Positions 55,479-64,000 of a stretch of 64,000 bases of DNA are shown here, piece after piece. The position numbers were made by a program, and so were the translations under genes. This stretch comes from an uncultured Azospirillum sp. (GTDB lineage Bacteria > Pseudomonadota > Alphaproteobacteria > Azospirillales > Azospirillaceae): the NCBI RefSeq assembly GCF_946480385.1, contig NZ_CAMLJP010000012.1:9033-73032 (forward strand), in the 5' to 3' direction. The notes below the pieces were generated by a model. It searched no databases, was not told the DNA's origin, and saw only the letters and a program-made list of their open reading frames with translations. How positions within the stretch are numbered: position 1 is the first letter of the stretch; each line of letters begins with the position of its first letter.

Positions 55479-58400
55479 ATGTTCAACGTCCTCGTCAACA
55501 CCAGCCTGCGCAACCGCCTCTTCGTGCTGGCCGCCGCCGTGCTGCTGGTCGTCTATGGCTCCTTCGTCCTCAAGGGACTGCCGGTCGACGTCTTCCCCGA
55601 TCTGAACAAGCCCACCGTCACGCTGATGACCGAGGCCGAGGGCTTGGCGCCCGAGGAGGTCGAGCAACTGGTCACCTTCCCGCTCGAAACCTCGATGAAC
55701 GGCATGCCGGGCATCACCCGGGTGCGCTCGGTCTCCGGTGTCGGCCTGTCCATCGTCTTCGTCGAGTTCGACTGGGGCACCGACATCTACCGCAACCGCC
55801 AGCAGGTGGCCGAGCGTCTGGCTATCGTCCAGGGGCAGTTGCCGCCGAACGTCCGGCCGCAGATGGGGCCGATCTCCTCGATCATGGGCGAGATCATGCT
55901 GCTCGCCATGTCCGCTGAACCGGGAACCGGCGTCGGGCCGATGGATGTCCGCGAACTCGCGGACTGGGTGGTCCGGCCCCGCCTGCTCGCCATCCCCGGC
56001 GTCAGCCAGGTCATTCCCATCGGCGGGGAGATCCGTCAGTACCGCATCGCCCCCGACCCGGCACGCCTGCACGACCTGGAGATCACCACCGACGAGCTGG
56101 TGAAGGCGCTCCGGCAGTTCTCGGCCAACACCGGCGGCGGCTTCATCGACCAGCACAGCGAGGAGTACCTGATCCGCAACATCGGCCGGACGACCCGGCT
56201 GGAGGACCTGCGCACCCTGGTGGTCGCCTACAAGGCCGGGCAGCCCATCCATCTGCGCCAGGTGGCCGACGTCGACTTCGCCGCCCGTGTGAAGCGCGGC
56301 GACGCCGGCGTCGACGGCAAGCCCGCCGTCATCCTGTCGGTCCAGAAGCAGCCGGGCAGCGACACGACGGCACTGACGGCCGAGGTCGAGAAGGCTCTGG
56401 CCGATCTGGCGCAGTTCCTGCCGAAGGGGGTGAAGGCGAACGAGATCCTGTTCAAGCAGGCCAACTTCATCGACACCTCGATCCACAATGTCATGACGGT
56501 GCTGCAGGAGGCGGTGGTGGTCGTCGCCGTCATCCTGTTCCTGTTCCTGCTCAACGTCCGCACGACGCTGATCTCGCTGACCGCCATCCCGATCTCGATC
56601 CTGATCACCGTGCTGGTGTTCAAGGCGTTCGGCATGTCGATCAACACGATGACGCTGGGCGGCCTCGCCATCGCCATCGGCGAACTGGTCGACGATGCCG
56701 TCGTCGATGTGGAGAACATCTACCGCCGCCTCGGCGAGAACCGGCGGGCGGAAAACCCGCGTCCGGTTCTGGAGGTGGTGGCGGCGGCTTCGCAGGAGGT
56801 GCGCTCCGGCATCGTCTACGCCACGATCATCATCATCCTGGTGTTCGTGCCGCTGTTCGCCCTGTCCGGCATCGAGGGGCGGCTGTTCGCGCCGCTGGGC
56901 GTGGCCTACATCGTCTCCATCCTCGCCAGCCTGCTCACCGCCATCACCGTCACGCCGGTGCTGTCCTACTACCTGCTTCCCAAGCTGAAGCGGCTCGATG
57001 AGCATGACAGCTGGCTGGTGCGGCGGCTGAAAGCCAGCAACGCCCGGCTGCTGAGTTGGGCACTCGCCAACCCCGGCACCCTCTTCGCCGTCGTAGGCTC
57101 CGCCGTGGTTATCGCCGCGGCCACGGTGCCGAGCCTGCCACGTGCCTTCCTGCCAGCCTTCAACGAGGGCACGCTGACCATCTCCATGGTGCTGAACCCC
57201 GGCATTTCCCTGGCCGAGTCCAACCGTGTCGGTCTCGCCGCCGAGAAGCTGATCATGCAGGTGCCGGAGGTGGCATCGGTCGGTCGCCGCACCGGCCGCG
57301 CAGAGCTCGACGAGCACGCCGAGGGTGTCCATTCCAGCGAGATCGACGTCGATCTGGTACCCTCCGCCCGCAGCCGCTCCGCGGTGCTGGCCGACGTGCG
57401 GGCACGGTTGGCGGCGCTGCCGGTGTCGGTCAACATCGGCCAGCCGATCTCGCATCGGCTCGACCACATGCTGTCCGGCGTCCGCGCCCAGATCGCCCTG
57501 AAGGTCTATGGCGAGGATCTGGACACCCTGCGCAGCCTAGCCGGGCAGCTGCAGCAGACGCTGACGGCGATCCCCGGGCTGGTCGACCTCCAGATCGAGA
57601 AGCAGGTCCGCATCCCGCAGGTGCAGGTCGTGATCGACTATGAGCGGGCGTCCCTCTACGGCGTTACCCCGGCGATGGCGACGGAGGCGCTGGAGAGCCT
57701 GTCCAACGGGCGGGTGGTGTCGGAGATCGTCGACGGCACCCGGCGCTTCGACGTGGTGCTGCGCCTGTCCGACGAGGACCGCACCACCAGCGGCCTGGCG
57801 AACCTGCTGGTCGAGACCCCGGCGGGCCGGGTGCCGCTCAGCCTGTTCGCCAGTGTCGAGGAGACCGACGGCCCGAACCAGATCCTGCGGGAGAACGGCA
57901 AGCGCCGCATCGTCATCCTCGGCAACAGCGATGGCAAGACCGACATGGCGCAGATCGTCGCGGGCATCCGCGACGTGGTCGGCCGCTCGTCGTTGCCGCC
58001 CGGCTACTTCACCAGCCTGGAGGGCACCTTCCAGGCGCAGGAGGAAGCGTCCAAGACCATCGCCGCGCTGTCGATGGTGTCGCTGGCGATGATCTTCCTG
58101 GTGCTCTACAGCCGCTACCGTTCCGCGGTGCTGACTCTGATCATCATGGGCAACGTGCCGCTGGCCCTGATCGGCAGCGTTGCCGCCCTGTGGATCGCCG
58201 GACAGCCGCTGTCGGTCGCCTCGATGATCGGCTTCATCACCCTGACCGGCATCAGCACGCGCAACGGCATCCTGAAGGTCAGCCATTACATCAACCTGGT
58301 CCTGCACGAGGGCGAAAGCTTCGGCAAGGCCATGGTGATCCGCGGCAGCCAGGAGCGGCTGACCCCGGTGCTGATGACCGCCCTGTCTGCCGGCGTCGCC

Positions 58401-58604
58401 CTGGTGCCGCTGATGATCGGTGCCGACGCGCCGGGCAAGGAGATCCTCCACCCGGTCGCCGTCACCATCTTCGGCGGTCTGGTCAGCGCCACCCTGCTCG
58501 ACACGGTCCTGACCCCCGTCCTCTTCCTGAGGCTCGGCGAAAAGCCGCTCCGGCATCTGGTCGATGCCCAAGCCGGCTCGCTGCGTCCGGCCGAAGCCTA
58601 CTGA
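55479..58604 (+). CDS. Heavy-metal efflux RND transporter (CusA/CzcA-like)
   Basis: A 1041-residue inner-membrane proton/metal antiporter with 12 transmembrane helices and two large periplasmic loops. N-terminal [19 protein letters not shown], the helix-4 motif [20 protein letters not shown] near residue 400 and the late [16 protein letters not shown] are HME-RND hallmarks. In helix 4 the first Asp of the DFGxxVD motif seen in CzcA is absent (AIGELVD), but VDDAV is kept. It starts 7 bases after the adaptor gene. Substrate: Cu(I)/Ag(I) or a divalent metal; the context favours copper. Confidence 0.92.
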   Translation: MFNVLVNTSLRNRLFVLAAAVLLVVYGSFVLKGLPVDVFPDLNKPTVTLMTEAEGLAPEEVEQLVTFPLETSMNGMPGITRVRSVSGVGLSIVFVEFDWGTDIYRNRQQVAERLAIVQGQLPPNVRPQMGPISSIMGEIMLLAMSAEPGTGVGPMDVRELADWVVRPRLLAIPGVSQVIPIGGEIRQYRIAPDPARLHDLEITTDELVKALRQFSANTGGGFIDQHSEEYLIRNIGRTTRLEDLRTLVVAYKAGQPIHLRQVADVDFAARVKRGDAGVDGKPAVILSVQKQPGSDTTALTAEVEKALADLAQFLPKGVKANEILFKQANFIDTSIHNVMTVLQEAVVVVAVILFLFLLNVRTTLISLTAIPISILITVLVFKAFGMSINTMTLGGLAIAIGELVDDAVVDVENIYRRLGENRRAENPRPVLEVVAAASQEVRSGIVYATIIIILVFVPLFALSGIEGRLFAPLGVAYIVSILASLLTAITVTPVLSYYLLPKLKRLDEHDSWLVRRLKASNARLLSWALANPGTLFAVVGSAVVIAAATVPSLPRAFLPAFNEGTLTISMVLNPGISLAESNRVGLAAEKLIMQVPEVASVGRRTGRAELDEHAEGVHSSEIDVDLVPSARSRSAVLADVRARLAALPVSVNIGQPISHRLDHMLSGVRAQIALKVYGEDLDTLRSLAGQLQQTLTAIPGLVDLQIEKQVRIPQVQVVIDYERASLYGVTPAMATEALESLSNGRVVSEIVDGTRRFDVVLRLSDEDRTTSGLANLLVETPAGRVPLSLFASVEETDGPNQILRENGKRRIVILGNSDGKTDMAQIVAGIRDVVGRSSLPPGYFTSLEGTFQAQEEASKTIAALSMVSLAMIFLVLYSRYRSAVLTLIIMGNVPLALIGSVAALWIAGQPLSVASMIGFITLTGISTRNGILKVSHYINLVLHEGESFGKAMVIRGSQERLTPVLMTALSAGVALVPLMIGADAPGKEILHPVAVTIFGGLVSATLLDTVLTPVLFLRLGEKPLRHLVDAQAGSLRPAEAY

Positions 58605-58645
58605 TCCACCCATTCACCCTGTCCAATTCAGAAGGAAAGCCTATC

Positions 58646-59038
58646 GTGAAGTTTTCGACCCTCCTCGTTGCCGCCACCCTGTTCGGCGTCCCGGCCACGG
58701 CCTTCGCGCATGGTCCGAGCGTCGGCTCGCACGGCGGCCCGGTGACCGATGCCGGGACGTACCACACCGAGCTCGTGCTCCAGGGCAACGACGTCGTCCT
58801 CTATGTGACCGACGGCGCGGACAAGCCGGTCGACGTGACCGGCGCCAAGGCCGAGGCCACCATCCTGGCCAACAAGCAGACCCAGAAGGTCGCGCTGGAA
58901 CCGGCAGGCGCCAATGCGCTCAAGGGGAAGGCCAACCTGGGCGAGTCCCACGACAGCGTGAAAGTGGTCACCGCCCTGACCATGCCCGGCCAGAAGCCGG
59001 TTCAGGCCCGCTTCGAAGTCGGCCACGCGGGCCACTGA
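58646..59038 (+). CDS. Small periplasmic His-containing protein
   Basis: A 130-residue exported protein with a signal (cleavage near TAFA) and a beta-rich fold. HTELVLQGNDVVLYVTDGAD then KPVDVTGAKAEATILANK resemble the extra N-terminal domain of the upstream adaptor. His residues lie at both ends (HGPSVGSHGGP, VGHAGH). The GTG start at 58646 has AAGGAAAG 6 bases upstream. It may pass metal to the RND pump, in the manner of CusF but with a different fold. Confidence 0.75.
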   Translation: MKFSTLLVAATLFGVPATAFAHGPSVGSHGGPVTDAGTYHTELVLQGNDVVLYVTDGADKPVDVTGAKAEATILANKQTQKVALEPAGANALKGKANLGESHDSVKVVTALTMPGQKPVQARFEVGHAGH

Positions 59039-59154
59039 GACCGGATGGGTGGCATGAGGATCACCGCCTCATGCCACTCCGAACAGTCTGACCAGGCAGG
59101 ATGGCGGAAAGACGTGGAAGCCGTTCCAGTCATGACACACCGGGGGAAGTGGCC

Positions 59155-59616
59155 GTGAAAATGGCATTGAAACTCGGCATCGGCTTGACCTTGGGCGCTG
59201 CGGTCGCGGTGGCTGGCGCGGTCATGCTCGTCAGTCCGAAGGCGGGCGCCGACCCGACCGATGCCGCGCAGGTCGCCCGAGGAAGGGTGGTGTATGCCGG
59301 GCAGTGCGCGTCGTGCCACGGGGCTCGGCTCGAGGGCCAGCCGAACTGGCAGAGCCGCAAGCCCGACGGCCGTCTGCCGGCGCCTCCTCACGACGCCTCC
59401 GGACATACGTGGCACCACCCGGACGCGGACCTCTTCAAGATCACTAGGCAGGGCATCGCGGCCTTCGCCCCGCCCGGCTACAGCAGCGACATGCCTGCAT
59501 TCGGCGGCAGCGTGAGCGACGCCGATATCTGGGCGGTTCTCGCCTTCATCAAAAGCTCCTGGCCGGAAGACATCCGTCGCCGCCACGCCGCCATGAGCGA
59601 GCGGTTGAAGAACTGA
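59155..59616 (+). CDS. Mono-heme cytochrome c
   Basis: A 153-residue protein with an N-terminal hydrophobic anchor or signal (LKLGIGLTLGAAVAVAGAVML) and a class I cytochrome fold: heme motif CASCH at about residues 51-55 and the axial Met in SSDMPAFGG. GTG 59155 has GGGGGAAG 5 bases upstream; ATG 59161 is close. It is a plausible electron donor to the CuA subunit on the other side of the island. Confidence 0.85.
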   Translation: MKMALKLGIGLTLGAAVAVAGAVMLVSPKAGADPTDAAQVARGRVVYAGQCASCHGARLEGQPNWQSRKPDGRLPAPPHDASGHTWHHPDADLFKITRQGIAAFAPPGYSSDMPAFGGSVSDADIWAVLAFIKSSWPEDIRRRHAAMSERLKN

Positions 59617-59647
59617 GACGGGGAAGACATCGCCTTGCAAACCGGGA

Positions 59648-59678
59648 TTGACCTTCCAGTCATTGGAAGGCGGAGCAT
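59648..59678 (+). promoter_or_regulatory. CueR/MerR-type promoter of the copper ATPase gene
   Basis: -35 TTGACC at 59648-59653, with a perfect palindrome CCTTCCA-GTCAT-TGGAAGG at 59652-59670 and GAGCAT as -10 at a spacing of 19. The long spacer and CCTTCC half-sites are those of MerR-family copper activators. The ATPase gene starts 90 bp downstream. Confidence 0.78.
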
Positions 59679-59768
59679 GGGATCCTCAGTCGCCGCCACA
59701 CCTTGAACCTGGGTGGTGCCGCGCAACACCGGGGTATCGCCCTCGGGCCTGCAAAGGGAGACGCGAAC

Positions 59769-62168
59769 ATGAACGACCTGCACCATGGCCATGGGCATCA
59801 GCAGGGACATGATCATCATGGTCACCATCATCACGCAGGACCCGACGACCGCACGACGGTCAAAGACCCTGTCTGCGGCATGATGGTCGACCCGGAGCGG
59901 ACCGCGCACCACGCGGAGCATGATGGGCACAGCGTCTACTTCTGTTCGGCGCGCTGTCACGACAAGTTCGTCGCCGACCCGGAGCACTATCTGAAGCCGG
60001 ACGCCAAGCCCGCGGCACCGCAGCAGGCCGGGCAGGCCTCGCCCCAGAAGGGCGTCATCTACACCTGCCCGATGCACCCGGAAATCCGTCAGGAGGGACC
60101 GGGCACCTGCCCGATCTGCGGCATGGCTCTGGAACCGGTGGGTGCCAGCCTGGAGGAGGGGCCGAACCCGGAACTCGTCGACATGACCCGGCGGTTCTGG
60201 ATCGGCCTCGCGCTCAGCGTGCCGCTTCTGGTCCTGGAAATGGGCAGCCACATTCCGGCCCTCGGCGTCCATGATCTGGTGCCGCCGCGCATCTCCATCT
60301 GGATCCAGCTGTTTCTGGCGACCCCGGTGGTGCTGTGGGTCGGCTGGCCGTTGCTGGAGCGCGGCTGGCAATCGTTCCGGCGGCGCAGCCTGAACATGTT
60401 CAGCCTGATCGCGCTGGGGGTCGGCGTCGCCTACCTCTTCAGCTTGGCCGCGACCTTCCTGCCCGGCCTGTTCCCGGCGAGCTTCCGCGGCATGGACGGG
60501 GTGGTGGCGGTCTACTACGAGGCCTCCGCCGTCATCACCGTGCTGGTGCTGCTCGGCCAGGTGCTGGAACTGCGCGCCCGCGAGCAGACCGGCGGCGCCA
60601 TCCGGGCGCTGCTGAACCTGGCGCCGAAGACGGCCCGCCGCATCAGGGAGTCCGGCGAGGACGAGGAGGTCCCGCTCGACCGGGTCCGCGGCGGCGACCG
60701 GCTGCGCGTCCGTCCCGGCGACGGGGTGCCGGTCGACGGCGAGGTGATCGAGGGGCGCAGCGCCGTGGACGAGTCCATGGTCACCGGCGAGAGCATGCCG
60801 GTCGAGAAGGAGCCCGGCGCCAAGGTGATCGGCGGCACCGTGAACCAGACCGGCGCCTTGGTGATGCGGGCCGAGAAAGTCGGCTCCGACACCATGCTGT
60901 CGCGCATCGTGACGATGGTGGCCGAGGCGCAGCGCTCGCGCGCCCCCATCCAGCGGATGGCCGATGTGGTGTCCGGCTACTTCGTCCCGGCGGTCATCCT
61001 GGCCGCCATCCTCGCCTTCGCCGGCTGGATGATCTGGGGACCGGACCCTGCCTTCGCCTACGCGCTGATCGCGGCGGTGTCGGTGCTCATCATCGCCTGC
61101 CCCTGCGCGCTGGGGCTGGCGACGCCGATGTCGATCATGGTCGGGGTGGGAAAGGGCGCGACGGCCTGCGTTCTCATCAAGGACGCGGCGAGCCTGGAGC
61201 GGTTCGAGAAGGTCGACACGCTGGTGGTGGACAAGACCGGTACGCTGACCGAGGGCAAGCCGCGGGTGACCGCCGTCATCCCCGCCGCCGGCATCGACGA
61301 GGCGGAGCTTCTGTCCCTGGCGGCCAGTCTGGAACGGTTGAGCGAACACCCCCTGGCAGCCGCCATCGTCGCCTCGGCCAAGGAGCGGGAGCTGTCTTTG
61401 CAGGAGGTCGCCGACTTCGACTCGGTGACCGGCAAGGGCGTTGTTGGAATGGTCGGCGGCCGCGAGGTGCTGCTCGGCAATGCGGCGATGATGCGGGACC
61501 GCGGCGTGGCCCTGGACGAGCTGGATGCCCGCGCCGACGACCTGCGCCGGGAGGGGGCGACGGCGCTGTATGCCGCGGTGGATGGCCGGCCCGGCGGCGT
61601 GATCGCGGTGGCCGATCCGATCAAGGCGAGCACGCCGCATGCCCTGGAAACGCTGCGCGCCGATGGCGTGCGCATCGTCATGCTGACCGGCGACAACCGG
61701 ACCACCGCGGAGGCGGTGGCGCGCCGTCTCGGCATCGACGAGGTCGAGGCCGAGGTGCTGCCCGACCAGAAGCATCAGGTCGTTCGCAAGCTGAAGTCGG
61801 AGGGCCGCGTGGTCGCCATGGCCGGCGACGGCGTCAACGATGCCCCCGCGCTGGCCGAAGCCGATGTCGGCGTCGCCATGGGCACCGGGACCGAGGTGGC
61901 GATCCAGAGCGCCGGCGTGACGCTGGTGAAGGGTGACCTCGCCGGCATCGCCCGAGCCCGGCTGCTGAGCCGGGCGACCATGGGCAACATCCGGCAGAAC
62001 CTGTTCCTCGCCTTCGTCTACAACGCGCTCGGGGTGCCGGTGGCGGCCGGCGTCTTCTATCCCCTGTTCGGCTGGACGCTGAGCCCGATCATCGCGGCTG
62101 CCGCCATGGCGCTGAGTTCGGTGTCGGTCATCGGCAACGCGCTGCGTTTGCGTATGACGAGCCTGTAG
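59769..62168 (+). CDS. Cu(I)-type P-type ATPase with YHS and heavy-metal-binding domains
   Basis: A 799-residue pump. A His-rich leader ([18 protein letters not shown]) is followed by a YHS domain ([20 protein letters not shown] ... FCSARC) and a heavy-metal-binding domain ([21 protein letters not shown]). The P-type core has TGES, the ion motif CPC at residues 444-446 ([11 protein letters not shown]), the phosphorylation motif [17 protein letters not shown] and GDGVNDAPA. Late helices have VYNALG and MALSSVSV, the Cu(I) class IB-1 pattern. The ATG at 59769 gives the leader. Confidence 0.94.
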   Translation: MNDLHHGHGHQQGHDHHGHHHHAGPDDRTTVKDPVCGMMVDPERTAHHAEHDGHSVYFCSARCHDKFVADPEHYLKPDAKPAAPQQAGQASPQKGVIYTCPMHPEIRQEGPGTCPICGMALEPVGASLEEGPNPELVDMTRRFWIGLALSVPLLVLEMGSHIPALGVHDLVPPRISIWIQLFLATPVVLWVGWPLLERGWQSFRRRSLNMFSLIALGVGVAYLFSLAATFLPGLFPASFRGMDGVVAVYYEASAVITVLVLLGQVLELRAREQTGGAIRALLNLAPKTARRIRESGEDEEVPLDRVRGGDRLRVRPGDGVPVDGEVIEGRSAVDESMVTGESMPVEKEPGAKVIGGTVNQTGALVMRAEKVGSDTMLSRIVTMVAEAQRSRAPIQRMADVVSGYFVPAVILAAILAFAGWMIWGPDPAFAYALIAAVSVLIIACPCALGLATPMSIMVGVGKGATACVLIKDAASLERFEKVDTLVVDKTGTLTEGKPRVTAVIPAAGIDEAELLSLAASLERLSEHPLAAAIVASAKERELSLQEVADFDSVTGKGVVGMVGGREVLLGNAAMMRDRGVALDELDARADDLRREGATALYAAVDGRPGGVIAVADPIKASTPHALETLRADGVRIVMLTGDNRTTAEAVARRLGIDEVEAEVLPDQKHQVVRKLKSEGRVVAMAGDGVNDAPALAEADVGVAMGTGTEVAIQSAGVTLVKGDLAGIARARLLSRATMGNIRQNLFLAFVYNALGVPVAAGVFYPLFGWTLSPIIAAAAMALSSVSVIGNALRLRMTSL

Positions 62169-62209
62169 GAACACTCCGAGGGGGACGACCCCGCGGGTGC
62201 AAACAGAAA

Positions 62210-62234
62210 GGGCGGAGCTTTTGCGGCTCCGCCC
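62210..62234 (+). terminator. Hairpin after the copper ATPase gene
   Basis: gggcggagc at 62210-62218 and gctccgccc at 62226-62234 pair perfectly over a 7-base loop, 41 bp after the stop. A weak T-rich stretch (tctgttctc) follows. Confidence 0.65.
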
Positions 62235-62270
62235 TCTGTTCTCATCTTCTGCTTAACGGACCGTCTGTCG

Positions 62271-62413
62271 GCTGCCGGATAACCCGGGGCGGCCACATGG
62301 CTGAAGGTAGCATTCCGCCTGGAGGGTCCGCCAGATAAACCGAGGCGCGCCGCCGCGCAATGCGAGGTTCCCGCGCGGGTCCGCCGGATAATGCGAGGTT
62401 TTCGGCGGCGGAC
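62271..62413. repeat. Array of GCCGGATAA-type repeats, possible IS end
   Basis: On the complementary strand three or four degenerate copies of cctcgcattatccggcggac can be read, at about 62385-62410, 62360-62380, 62326-62350 and 62271-62290. Multiple end repeats of this type are seen at IS21-like element ends. No transposase gene is present. Confidence 0.4.
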
Positions 62414-62646
62414 CTCCTGGGAATTCGATCCTGGACCGGCGCGGGGCCGGGGCGGCGTGGGGAGCGGTCTGCCTGTCCTTGTCTACGCACCGCCATCCGC
62501 AGCGACGACAGGTTGCCGCCCTTGTGGTGGAACCCTAAGGGCGCCCGAAATCGCCGCATGTTGGCATAGCCGTTGAGGAGCGCCTTCGCTTGTCGATACT
62601 CGCTCCGTCCGATAAGGATACCGCCTCCTGACCAACGGGGTGCGGC
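62414..62646. other. Intergenic DNA with no recognised feature
   Basis: 233 bp between the repeat array and the next ORF. The frames in it look like random translations of GC-rich DNA. Confidence 0.4.
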
Positions 62647-63087
62647 ATGGACGACATGGAAGAAGAGATCACGGCCAAGATCGCCAAGTACCGGAGCCGG
62701 GGATGGGTGCCGGACGGCAGCGAGGAACTCTGGAGGGCCGTCATTAAGGCAATGAAGGCGCAACAGAGTTCCCTGAAGGAAAGGCAGCAACTCGACGCGT
62801 CCGGGGCATCCGACCACGTTCAGGCTCTCACGCCGAGCTTCGCCGTAGGGCAGACCCAGTCCATACCGGACCCGATGGGAGAATTGCTCGTCCTCAGAAA
62901 GTCGAGCTACAAGCTCGTCAGCAGGTATCCCGCCGCAGCAGGGCACGTCATCGTATCCGACGCCGTTCGGAACCTCATCGCCGACAGTTGGGACGGCGCC
63001 ACGCCAAGCAGCCGGGCTTCAATGCGCCGAGTTGCAACGGCTGCACACATTCAGGGGCTTGCACACCTTCTTGGATGGGAAGACTGA
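62647..63087 (+). CDS. Hypothetical protein
   Basis: A 146-residue soluble protein. The start MDDMEEEITAKIAKYRSRGW is charged, and later there are PDPMGELLVLRKSSYKLVSR and a C-terminal TAAHIQGLAHLLGWED. The protein-like composition and acidic start favour this frame over the antisense one. I do not recognise a family. It is convergent with, and overlaps by 37 bases, the next gene. Confidence 0.5.
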   Translation: MDDMEEEITAKIAKYRSRGWVPDGSEELWRAVIKAMKAQQSSLKERQQLDASGASDHVQALTPSFAVGQTQSIPDPMGELLVLRKSSYKLVSRYPAAAGHVIVSDAVRNLIADSWDGATPSSRASMRRVATAAHIQGLAHLLGWED

Positions 63088-63584
63088 GTCTGCCAAGCGG
63101 CACCTGAACGTTCCAGATCCGAGAAGTTCCCTTCCCCCTCCGGATTGTCCCAGGAGAACTCGGGCCTGCGGAACGACTCCAAGAGCCGCCATACGAGTTC
63201 GTCTTCTTCAAGCCACAGCGTCTCCTGACCGGCCAAGCCAAGTCCTGCACGCATCGCATCCACAGCCGCATCGAGGTCCGGCGGCGGTATTGGACAAGAT
63301 GTCCTTGCGTCGCCAACTCGCCAACCGAGCACGGCGCCGTCGTCCTCGATTAGGTCGTCGGGAACTGTACCAGTTTCAGCGACGATGACGGCTGGAAGAA
63401 GGCAATGCGGCAGACCGAGCCACTCATGCGGCACCCTGATGCCCCTCAGGAAGATCGGTAGACGGGCTTCGTTCTTCCCTCCGATCACAGCCGTATCGGT
63501 ACCCGCTTCGAACACCATACCCCACCTCGCCGTTGGCTTCACACCGAACCCGTACGAAACCGAGTCTAGGTCGAGGCGAACCAC
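63051..63584 (-). CDS. Hypothetical protein
   Basis: A 177-residue protein, GTG start, with balanced composition (VRLDLDSVSYGFGVKPTA at the start, then FLRGIRVPHEWLGLPHCLLP, IAETGTVPDD-like acidic parts). No domain was recognised. It is convergent with the upstream gene and could form a two-gene unit only with something beyond the window. Confidence 0.5.
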   Translation of the reverse strand: MVRLDLDSVSYGFGVKPTARWGMVFEAGTDTAVIGGKNEARLPIFLRGIRVPHEWLGLPHCLLPAVIVAETGTVPDDLIEDDGAVLGWRVGDARTSCPIPPPDLDAAVDAMRAGLGLAGQETLWLEEDELVWRLLESFRRPEFSWDNPEGEGNFSDLERSGAAWQTQSSHPRRCASP

Positions 63585-63745
63585 ACCGGTTCACTAGGCA
63601 TTAACGGCTAGTCCAGAACTCCCTTCCGCACAGCATGAAGCGTGTCAAGGAGCGTGTTCAGGCGGTCAAGGGTCGCATGAAGCTGTGCTGAACATCGGAA
63701 CCGCGGTGTCGGCCAACTTGATCCAGGCGTTCCACCGGCGTGCAG

Positions 63746-64000
63746 ATGAACGGTCATCCAGCCCTGCGTCGCGCAATCAGGGTGGGGAGCAAGCCCAACC
63801 CCGCCAAGGTCATCGCCTTCGAGGAACACGCGAAGATCGCGGTGAACGGCTTCGGCCTAAGGACTGATGAAGAGTTCAACTTCCTCGTCCAACACGTCGC
63901 ATGCCTGGCCTTGGTGGACGCGGGGCACCTCTCCTACGTCTACAGTGCGTATTTCGGCGAATTCGCCCAGGCGTTTCGGTTGAAAGCGCCCACCGTTTCG
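63746..64000 (+). CDS. Hypothetical protein, cut by the window end
   Basis: An ATG frame that stays open for 85 codons to the end of the window. MNGHPALRRAIRVGSKPNPA, then KVIAFEEHAKIAVNGFGL and FNFLVQHVACLALVDAGHLS look like real protein. The first part is basic. No family was recognised, and the true start may lie further upstream. Confidence 0.5.
   Translation, partial: MNGHPALRRAIRVGSKPNPAKVIAFEEHAKIAVNGFGLRTDEEFNFLVQHVACLALVDAGHLSYVYSAYFGEFAQAFRLKAPTVS

Noticed and set aside
55434..57467. A 677-codon antisense frame over the RND pump gene
   Set aside because: His/Asp/Gln-rich antisense shadow with no start site; the RND gene is clear.
59478..62174. An 898-codon antisense frame over the copper ATPase gene
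   Set aside because: Antisense shadow; the ATPase motifs are on the plus strand.
62242..62946. A 234-codon minus-strand frame near the repeat array
   Set aside because: Cys/Arg/Gly-rich and running through the repeats; the plus-strand frame at 62647 is more protein-like.

Overview
The window is GC-rich DNA with the gene content of a free-living alphaproteobacterium. An Azospirillum-like member of the Rhodospirillales fits best. The pointers are the fliG type, the CobS/CobT cobaltochelatase, the PTS/RapZ/HprK/ChvG/ChvI block and the style of the conserved hypotheticals. This assignment comes from recognising proteins by eye, not from a search.

Layout. 1-2050: the 5' end of a glutathione S-transferase gene, a decayed alanyl-tRNA editing gene, and an unfamiliar exported protein. 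2050-2836: gene-poor, with two kinds of palindromic repeat. 2837-19700: housekeeping genes (M17 aminopeptidase, FliG, AraC/DUF2000, histidine kinase, tyrosine phosphatase, sirtuin, UDG-like protein, pterin dehydratase, XerD, aroK-aroB, CBS, DUF2889, RHH regulator, BolA). 19900-24430: a J-domain gene, then cobS and cobT, split by an AbrB/RHH antitoxin-like gene and a PIN-domain gene. 24530-30050: a dispersed repeat, an adenylate cyclase, an M48 protease, a nuclease and a cytochrome c. 30097-37385: a minus-strand regulatory block (EI, HPr, EIIA, RapZ, HprK, a coiled-coil protein, ChvG, ChvI), followed on the plus strand by a HugZ-like gene and GTP-type pckA. 41100-46200: DUF1003, a long acidic zinc-ribbon protein, and small hypotheticals.

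46500-62230 is a copper/heavy-metal island. On the minus strand it has a heme-copper-oxidase-like pair (an intact CuA subunit and a subunit I with altered active-site ligands). On the plus strand it has His- and Met-rich periplasmic proteins, an ICMT-like methyltransferase, a complete CusCBA-type efflux system, a small periplasmic protein, a cytochrome c and a YHS/Cu(I) P-type ATPase. Two promoters look like CueR/MerR-type copper promoters, but no MerR-family regulator is encoded in the window. Traces of insertion sequences lie at both edges of the island. The last 1.7 kb holds unrecognised genes, one cut by the window end.

Most interesting points: (1) the subunit I in which two expected metal-ligand histidines are tyrosines; (2) the AbrB-RHH-PIN module inside the cobaltochelatase operon, whose RHH segment is shared with a stand-alone regulator 2.5 kb away; (3) the copper island with CueR-like promoters and mobile-element scars. 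No rRNA, tRNA or CRISPR array was seen.
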